Assembly (NCBI GenBank): GCA_017940105.1
Contig: JAGAZG010000193.1
Location: 1-11,836 of the forward strand
Length of the DNA stretch: 11,836 nucleotides
Reading direction: 5' to 3'
Origin: Mailhella sp.
Lineage (GTDB): Bacteria > Desulfobacterota > Desulfovibrionia > Desulfovibrionales > Desulfovibrionaceae
Shown here piece by piece: positions 7,243 to 11,836 of the stretch. A program made the translations under genes and the position numbers. How positions within the stretch are numbered: the first letter of the stretch is position 1; every line of letters begins with the position of its first letter. The notes under the pieces are model-generated. The model saw nothing but the letters and a program-made list of their open reading frames with translations. It had not been told where the DNA came from and made no database searches.

Positions 7243-7491
7243 ATGCGCATAAAACTTTTTCTGCCAGAGCTGGAAGAAATAGGGCTGTACTCTCCGCGTG
7301 GGACGCTTGATACGGCTGAAGACTTTGTCATAGGATGCCGGCATTGCGTAGGAGAAACGCCCCAGGGCTTTCATTTTCGTCCGACGTTCCGCTGTTTTGA
7401 ACTGTCAGGCAAAGACGAGGACAAGGGCACAGTGTATTGCGCAAATCCGGCATGCGGACAGCACCTTTCGTTTATCATCCGCAAAATCTGA
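7243..7491 (+). CDS. Small cysteine-pair protein of unknown function
   Basis: 82 residues, no signal peptide, so probably cytoplasmic. It has a CxxC pair (C32, C35), a lone C51 and a CxxxxC pair (C66, C71) followed by 'GQH'. Two knuckles spaced about 30 residues apart could bind one zinc ion in a ribbon-like fold. This is inference, since the second knuckle is wider than the usual CxxC. Start at 7243 is supported by GGGAGAG just upstream at 7233-7239. The gene sits 10 nt after the secreted-protein gene and ends 11 nt from the stop of the convergent Sel1 gene. No family recognised. Confidence 0.65.
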   Translation: MRIKLFLPELEEIGLYSPRGTLDTAEDFVIGCRHCVGETPQGFHFRPTFRCFELSGKDEDKGTVYCANPACGQHLSFIIRKI

Positions 7492-7502
7492 CGGTCAATC
7501 CG

Positions 7503-8714
7503 CTATGCCGGCCTTCCATGTATCGGCATGCTGAGGTCAATATACTTTTCTTCCAGTTCGTCCGGAGACCTGTATATGGAAATCCGGCGTATGTCTGCCT
7601 CAGGCTGCACATCCAGCCAAAGACGCACCACCTCTGCAAGTTCGAAAATTCTGTCAGATGACAAAAACATGGATACCGGGCAAATTCTGTAAAGGTAAAG
7701 CCGCCGGTTAATCAGCACGTAAGGGAAAATATTGCAGGCAACAGGACGCAGATCTCTTTTAAGGTTGCATCCGTTCGGGCCAAGAGCACGGCAGCCCCGC
7801 TGATCCAGACAGGCCGTATGCCTGTCAATCATGTATAGATCTTGCCCTGTCTGCCGCGTTATCTGCCTGTCCAGAAGGGCCATGGGGAATGGTTCATCGC
7901 CGTCAGGCTGAGGTCCGCAGCAAAAACGGCAGTCAATGCAGTAATCATTCGTGAGTACCCCGCCTCTCACTTCAACGTTGCGCGGTGAAGTGAACATGCT
8001 CTTCCAGAGGCTGCGGTACTGATCCGCTATGCTTTGGCTTTCCGCATCTTTTATGCCAGCGGTTTTCTGTGAGACCCCTCCGCCGCATTCAAGAGTCATA
8101 TTGTATTCAGACAGGCCATCATCTTCTCCGCCTGCTGCCACGTTGCAGCCTTGCGCACGCATGAACCACAGCCTGGCAAGCCTGCCGTCATGAGATGTTC
8201 CAACAGCGTGTTCATACAGCCAGCTGAGCCTGTAGCACGCAGACACGTCGCCCTGTTCAGCGGCGCTGAGACACCATTTAAAGGCCTTAGCCGGATCGCG
8301 CTTTATTCCGCCTTTGCCAAACAGATACATGATGGAAAGATTAAACTGCGCAGAGGCATGCCCATGCCCCGCAGCCTTTAAAAAAAGTTCTGCAGCCTTT
8401 TCAGCGTCGCGATGCAGACCGCTCCCTTCGTAATACATGCAGCCCAGATTATTCATTGCCCCGGCGTGCCCGGCTTGCGATGCTCTTTTGTACCAGCCTG
8501 CCGCTTTTAAAAGACTCTGGTCAACCCCGCGGCCATGCTCATACATGAGCCCCAAAACAAACTGAGCTTCAGCATGTCCCTGTTCAGCGGCCCTGCTGTA
8601 CCATTTAAAGGCGCGAGCCCGGTCAACGATTGTTCCGTCACGTCCATAATAATGACGTTCCGCGGTGCTGAACTGAATTTCTGGATTGTTTCTATCTGCC
8701 ATGCAGGTATTCAT
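7503..8714 (-). CDS. Sel1-repeat protein fused to a CxxCxxCC (YkgJ-like) domain
   Basis: 403 residues in two parts. Residues about 18-190 are Sel1-like repeats (TPR-like helical pairs of about 36 residues): a partial first unit, then units near 48-83, 84-119, 120-156 and 157-190. They show the usual 'AEAQFVLGLMYEHGRGV' and 'AFKWYSRAAEQG' patterns. Such repeats serve as protein-binding scaffolds. After a linker, residues about 255-350 carry C259-x2-C262-x2-C265-C266, then C302, C308, C316 and 'RPVACNIFP' (C327), with C345 further on. This is the signature of the putative zinc- or iron-chelating CxxCxxCC family (PF03692 type). The protein has no signal peptide, so cytoplasm is expected. Start at 8714 has a weak GAGAG 10 nt upstream; the ATG at 8702 has none. 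It lies 24 nt after the lipoprotein gene and is probably co-transcribed. The metal and the partner are unknown. Confidence 0.85.
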   Translation of the reverse strand: MNTCMADRNNPEIQFSTAERHYYGRDGTIVDRARAFKWYSRAAEQGHAEAQFVLGLMYEHGRGVDQSLLKAAGWYKRASQAGHAGAMNNLGCMYYEGSGLHRDAEKAAELFLKAAGHGHASAQFNLSIMYLFGKGGIKRDPAKAFKWCLSAAEQGDVSACYRLSWLYEHAVGTSHDGRLARLWFMRAQGCNVAAGGEDDGLSEYNMTLECGGGVSQKTAGIKDAESQSIADQYRSLWKSMFTSPRNVEVRGGVLTNDYCIDCRFCCGPQPDGDEPFPMALLDRQITRQTGQDLYMIDRHTACLDQRGCRALGPNGCNLKRDLRPVACNIFPYVLINRRLYLYRICPVSMFLSSDRIFELAEVVRLWLDVQPEADIRRISIYRSPDELEEKYIDLSMPIHGRPA

Positions 8715-8738
8715 AAACAGCAGTCTCTCAGGAATGCA

Positions 8739-9122
8739 CTACGGCTTTGCAGCGTCATCAGGCAACGGTTCGGGTTTTTCTTTAAGCATATCTGTCATTT
8801 GCCGGCGCAAAGAATCAAGATTAGCCCTGGACTGCTTTAATGCACTGCTGTTCTTGCCATCGGCCCTCAGCCTTGCCAAGGCCTGGCTGCGCTCCTCTTC
8901 TGTTTTAGGTCGTGCAATTTCTTTAGGCTGCGGCGACGCAGGAACTACTTCGTACACGTAGCCTTCTCTGTTAAGCACTTCAGAGTCCATGAGCGGCTTA
9001 TTGCCGCCTCTGTTCCACGCTGCGCCGGGATGCTCAGGCAATTCCGGCGCAGGCACCTGCGATGAGCAGCCGTATGCAAGAGAAACCAGCACGGAGACAG
9101 CAATGAGCATTCTTGTATTCAT
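8739..9122 (-). CDS. Small lipoprotein with a charged helical C-terminus
   Basis: 127 residues. A short N-terminal hydrophobic segment ends in 'SLAYGC', which fits the lipoprotein signal pattern with the lipidated cysteine at residue 19. Residue -3 is alanine rather than the more usual leucine. The mature part begins with a proline-rich segment. From residue about 75 it becomes a highly charged, probably helical or coiled stretch rich in E, R, K and Q. No known family is evident. An aspartate at +2 is absent (S follows C), so outer-membrane sorting by Lol is possible. Start choice: ATG at 9122 with AAAGGG 5 nt upstream; a GTG at 9125 would leave only 2 nt and is less likely. First gene of the operon with the Sel1/CxxCxxCC gene. 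Confidence 0.75.
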   Translation of the reverse strand: MNTRMLIAVSVLVSLAYGCSSQVPAPELPEHPGAAWNRGGNKPLMDSEVLNREGYVYEVVPASPQPKEIARPKTEEERSQALARLRADGKNSSALKQSRANLDSLRRQMTDMLKEKPEPLPDDAAKP

Positions 9123-9166
9123 CACAACCCTTTCAATTGCGCTACATGATATTGTTTTCGTTTGTT

Positions 9167-9195
9167 TTTATAAACTTGCTTATGCCTGATGTCGA
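9167..9195 (-). promoter_or_regulatory. Sigma70-type promoter for the lipoprotein operon
   Basis: On the minus strand TCGACA (9195-9190) and TATAAA (9172-9167) are separated by exactly 17 nt, each one base from consensus. Predicted transcription start near 9160 leaves a leader of about 38 nt before the lipoprotein ATG at 9122. Confidence 0.65.
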
Positions 9196-9243
9196 TAAAA
9201 ATTTTATGGAGGCATGACAGTAGCTTTTTTAAAAGCATCGACG

Positions 9244-9249
9244 TATACT
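9244..9249 (+). promoter_or_regulatory. Candidate -10 element for the HAD phosphatase operon
   Basis: TATACT lies 34 nt before the HAD start codon, at the right distance for a short leader. No good -35 hexamer is visible at 15-18 nt spacing (TAGCTT at 17 nt), and there is no extended -10 TGn. The promoter may be weak or activator dependent. Confidence 0.3.
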
Positions 9250-9283
9250 TTTTTGCGTCAAACTTCAGCCCTCAAGGATCAAC

Positions 9284-10036
9284 ATGCCAAAGATTGCACT
9301 CGCCAGCGACTGCGACGATACCTTGTACTTTCGCAACCGGCAGCCGCGCATACAGCCAGGGGATCTGCGCGCCATTGCAGACTTCAGACGGAAGGGCGGC
9401 ATCTTTGGCATCTGCACAGGCCGACCGTATTACGGCGTGCTTGAGGCGGTGGAAAATCTTGTTGACTTTGATTTTCATATTTGCACAAGCGGTGCGCATT
9501 TGCTTGATAAAAACGGAAACGTTCTTGAAAAGCACTTGCTGCCGAGCGATCTCGTAAAAAAACTATGGGAACTCGGCAAGACCACTTCTTTTATGGTTGT
9601 GCATGCAAATGGGAGGCTTTATTCACCCCGTCCTACTTCTTCCTTTCAGATTTTTACGCGCACTCTTGAGGATATTCCACCTGGCAGCGAATTTTTCGGC
9701 GTTTCGGTCTATACAGAAACACCGGAAAAAGCCGCCGCGATGGCGGCGTCTGTCAATGCCGAGTGGCAAGGATGCGCCAATGCCTTTCATAATCAGATCT
9801 GTATGGATGTCGTTGCTCATGACGCCTCAAAGGGCACGGCGCTGTTGCAAATGAAAAAGAATATGGGCATTTCGCTGATGGCGGCCATTGGAGATTCATA
9901 TAACGACCTTTCCATGCTGCAGGCGGCAGACATATCCTTTGCCTTTCCGTATTCACCAGCTGAAGTGCAATCTTCCGCTGCATATATTGTGCCTACTGTT
10001 GAAGCAGCACTTGAAATTTTACAGCATCAGGGGTGA
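9284..10036 (+). CDS. HAD-superfamily hydrolase, Cof-like subfamily IIB
   Basis: A 250-residue cytoplasmic phosphatase-like protein with all four HAD motifs. Motif I is 'DCDDT' (D9 nucleophile, D11 acid/base), motif II is T45 in 'CTGRP', motif III is K183 in 'ASKGTAL', and motif IV is 'GDSYND' (D204, D208). The large segment between motifs II and III (about residues 80-175) is a C2-type cap, placing it with the Cof/phosphoglycolate and sugar-phosphatase-like group. Motif I has D12 where glycine is common. The substrate cannot be inferred. Start: ATG at 9284 with AAGGA 5 nt upstream (9274-9278). The stop is 2 nt before the DUF1653 start codon, so the two genes are tightly coupled. Confidence 0.9.
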   Translation: MPKIALASDCDDTLYFRNRQPRIQPGDLRAIADFRRKGGIFGICTGRPYYGVLEAVENLVDFDFHICTSGAHLLDKNGNVLEKHLLPSDLVKKLWELGKTTSFMVVHANGRLYSPRPTSSFQIFTRTLEDIPPGSEFFGVSVYTETPEKAAAMAASVNAEWQGCANAFHNQICMDVVAHDASKGTALLQMKKNMGISLMAAIGDSYNDLSMLQAADISFAFPYSPAEVQSSAAYIVPTVEAALEILQHQG

Positions 10037-10038
10037 CC

Positions 10039-10341
10039 ATGAGCAAAGACGCCCGTCCCTGTATCAATCGCGGCGACATAGTCCGGCATTTTAAAAGGGA
10101 AATGATTGTCAATCCCGGCACAGAATACCTTTATCAAATCCTTGAATTTGCCATCCATTCAGAAAACAACGAACGCTATGTCGTATATAAGGCACTGTAC
10201 GGTACCGGACTGGTCTATGTCAGGCCGTATGACATGTTTATGAGCGAAGTCGATCACATAAAGTATCCTGATATAGTTCAGAAATGGCGCTTTGACAAAG
10301 CCAGTCCACGCGAATGCTCTCTGGTCAGCGAAACCGAATGA
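10039..10341 (+). CDS. DUF1653-family protein
   Basis: 100 residues from the ATG at 10039, which has AGGGG 5 nt upstream (10029-10033). It contains the DUF1653 pattern: 'GDIVRHFKREMI', then 'YLYQILEFAIHSENNERYVVYKALYG' and 'VYVRPYDMFMSEV' near residues 12-75. Family members are small cytoplasmic beta-rich proteins of unknown function, often about 70-100 residues long. The C-terminal 20 residues are extra and poorly conserved. A GTG at 10033 in the same frame would overlap the HAD stop but lies within the ribosome-binding site. Confidence 0.85.
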   Translation: MSKDARPCINRGDIVRHFKREMIVNPGTEYLYQILEFAIHSENNERYVVYKALYGTGLVYVRPYDMFMSEVDHIKYPDIVQKWRFDKASPRECSLVSETE

Positions 10342-10357
10342 CAACATTTCATCACTC

Positions 10358-11545
10358 ATGCAATTTTCAGCTTCATCACGCAGTTTAACAGCCCTCATCT
10401 ATCTGCTTGCCTTCCTTGGTGCCATGGGCAATCCCATTGTATTGCCCACGCTGCCCTTTCTCATGGAAGACCTGCATATTTCTCCGCTTCAAATGGGCAT
10501 GATGATATCCCTGTACGCCCTTCCCGGCGCGCTCATCCTGCCCTTTTACGGCGTTATCAGCGACAGGCTCGGCAGGCGCAGACTGCTTCTTGCCAGCCTG
10601 GGATTATGCGTGCTTGGCTCCATGCTCTGCGCTTTTGCACCTGACTTTTCAACGCTGCTTGCCGGTCGGGCCATGCAGGGGCTTTCCATCACACCTCTTG
10701 ACTCCATGAGCTTTACGCTGGCGACTGACTTGTTTGAAGGTAAAAAAAGAATGACGCTTGTTGAGCGCTGCTCCACCGTCCAGTTTTTTTGCGTGACCAT
10801 TGTGCCCTTGTCGCTTTCTGCCATCATACCGCACTGGGGCTGGCGTTCGGCCTTTGTTTTTGCAGGTCTGCTGAGTTTTGCCGCACTGCTGCTGAGCCTT
10901 CCTGTCCAGGTGCCTTACCGCCCGTCAAACGCACAGAAATTCAGAGCGTTTTTATCGCATCTTGCCTGTCTGCTGATCAGCCAGCGCCTGCTTTTGCTGT
11001 TTGCGGTGCGCATATTGGTCGCCGTCATGATATTCGGTGTCATTTACCCGCATCTTCCCTTGCTTATGGTGCAAAAGCTCTCGTATCCGCCTGAACTTGT
11101 CGGACTCATGTTTTCTCTTTATGCTCTGGGCATGTTTCTTGGTTCCCTTGTCGTTCCCTGCCTGAGCAGGCGCTTCAATGAAATCGCTTTCGGCTTTTCA
11201 GGCGGCGTTTTTCTTCTTGCTTCAGTGTTGCTGCTCGCCTACGCGGGATCGCTCTGGCTTATCGGCTTAGGCCTGCTGTGCGTGGGCATGGGTTCAGGCA
11301 TTCTCATACCGCAGAATACGGCTCATGTTTCTCTTGCCGCCACGGAGGACACGCATGGCTCCGTCATGTCCGCCTACAGCACAATATTTCGGCTAGGGCA
11401 GGCAATTGCACCTGGAATCATGGGAGTGCTCTATGCCTGGGGGAGCTTCACGCTTTTGTTTTCGTTAGCGGCTTTCCTGGCTGTTTTTACCGGCCTGATA
11501 TCAGCTGTCGCGTTCAGCTATTCCCATCGGCTTGAACATTTATGA
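10358..11545 (+). CDS. Major facilitator superfamily transporter (drug exporter-like)
   Basis: 395 residues, close to the 390-420 usual for 12-helix MFS drug:H+ antiporters of the Bcr/CflA-type group. Motif A is present between helices 2 and 3 as 'GVISDRLGRRRLLL' (residues 65-78). A 'GWRSAFVF' element follows helix 5, as in many proton-linked exporters. Hydrophobic segments are regularly spaced to the end. The central loop between helices 6 and 7 ('PYRPSNAQKFRAF') is short. It would use the proton gradient at the inner membrane; substrate unknown. Start: the ATG at 10358 immediately precedes helix 1 but has no visible Shine-Dalgarno. A TTG at 10292 in frame would overlap the DUF1653 gene by 50 nt. 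Probably translated by coupling from the gene ending 16 nt upstream. Confidence 0.88.
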   Translation: MQFSASSRSLTALIYLLAFLGAMGNPIVLPTLPFLMEDLHISPLQMGMMISLYALPGALILPFYGVISDRLGRRRLLLASLGLCVLGSMLCAFAPDFSTLLAGRAMQGLSITPLDSMSFTLATDLFEGKKRMTLVERCSTVQFFCVTIVPLSLSAIIPHWGWRSAFVFAGLLSFAALLLSLPVQVPYRPSNAQKFRAFLSHLACLLISQRLLLLFAVRILVAVMIFGVIYPHLPLLMVQKLSYPPELVGLMFSLYALGMFLGSLVVPCLSRRFNEIAFGFSGGVFLLASVLLLAYAGSLWLIGLGLLCVGMGSGILIPQNTAHVSLAATEDTHGSVMSAYSTIFRLGQAIAPGIMGVLYAWGSFTLLFSLAAFLAVFTGLISAVAFSYSHRLEHL

Positions 11546-11580
11546 TGTTGCGCCCGGCAAGACAGAAATGGCAGCGCTTT

Positions 11581-11836
11581 TTAACATGCGCCGTTCTGGA
11601 TTCCTGCAGAACCGTCAGCGAGAAACCTTTTGCAAACATCAAGAAAATCGTTTGGAAAAGGCACAGGCTTTCTGCTGACAAGACTGTAATAGCAACCCTT
11701 TTGCCAGCCTAGGCAGCATACGTCCAGACCGTCCCTTATTTCAAATTCCATACGCCAGCGGCTGCGCCCAGCATCAGAGAGCCATGCCCTTCCTATAGGA
11801 GAAGAATCCAAAGTAAGCGGGCGGAGATGGCGCACA
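11581..11836 (-). CDS. Hypothetical cysteine-containing protein, 5'-partial
   Basis: An open frame enters at the right window edge and ends with TAA at 11581-11583, giving at least 84 residues. Visible elements are 'RWRMEFEIRDGLDVCCLGW', 'KGCYYSLVSRKPVPFP' and a terminal cysteine. No family is recognised. The frame ends 35 nt from the convergent MFS stop, as expected for two real convergent genes. The N-terminus is outside the window, so length, start and localisation cannot be judged. No better frame competes on either strand here. Confidence 0.5.
   Translation of the reverse strand, partial: VRHLRPLTLDSSPIGRAWLSDAGRSRWRMEFEIRDGLDVCCLGWQKGCYYSLVSRKPVPFPNDFLDVCKRFLADGSAGIQNGAC

Noticed and set aside
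9189..9557. 122-codon plus-strand open frame upstream of and overlapping the HAD gene
   Set aside because: It overlaps the HAD frame, whose four catalytic motifs and ribosome-binding site are clear, and it includes the divergent promoter region.
11546..11580. Possible bidirectional terminator between the MFS gene and the edge gene
   Set aside because: A T-run follows a GCGC-containing stretch, but only about 4 bp pair cleanly, too weak to call a terminator.
1..11836. Mobile element, CRISPR, toxin-antitoxin or defence system
   Set aside because: No transposase, integrase, nuclease, methyltransferase, direct-repeat array or terminal inverted repeats were found on reading both strands.

Overview
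This window looks like ordinary chromosomal DNA from a Gram-negative (diderm) bacterium. It encodes a TamB-type outer-membrane biogenesis protein, a lipobox lipoprotein and several proteins with Sec signal peptides. Base composition looks close to balanced G+C by eye. Pairing a TamB homologue with a plant-like acyl-ACP thioesterase, together with a CxxCxxCC-domain protein, would fit an anaerobic Desulfovibrio-like lineage. That placement is a low-confidence inference because no rRNA or phylogenetic marker is present. I see no tRNA, rRNA, CRISPR array, transposase, integrase or phage gene.

Layout: (A) 1-5340, plus strand. A very large tamB homologue, cut at its 5' end by the window edge, overlaps an acyl-ACP thioesterase gene (TGATG overlap), which is followed after 4 nt by a 59-codon single-pass membrane protein. 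This looks like a translationally coupled envelope/lipid operon. (B) 5337-6310, minus strand. A DUF1232 (YkvA-like) membrane protein and a secreted small protein, separated by a convincing intrinsic-terminator hairpin. The secreted protein's gene converges on region A with overlapping stop codons. (C) 6311-6704. A 394-nt non-coding stretch with an outward promoter on each side, a short palindrome at the minus-strand promoter and an imperfect 11-bp-stem hairpin. (D) 6705-7491, plus strand. A secreted protein of unknown family and a cysteine-pair small protein, behind a good sigma70-type promoter. (E) 7503-9122, minus strand. A small lipoprotein and a Sel1-repeat/CxxCxxCC fusion protein, behind another good promoter. 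(F) 9284-11545, plus strand. A HAD (Cof-like) phosphatase, a DUF1653 protein and an MFS exporter, closely packed. (G) 11581 to the end, minus strand. An unrecognised cysteine-containing ORF that runs off the window.

The part with the clearest joint logic is region A: TamB moves lipid or assembles proteins across the envelope, while the thioesterase releases fatty acids from the acyl-ACP pool. Elsewhere neighbours share promoters but no evident pathway. I did not find a convincing new multi-gene system. The best leads are the 270-residue tandem duplication inside TamB, the TamB-thioesterase-small membrane protein operon, the Sel1/CxxCxxCC fusion with its lipoprotein partner, and the structured intergenic region at 6380-6674.
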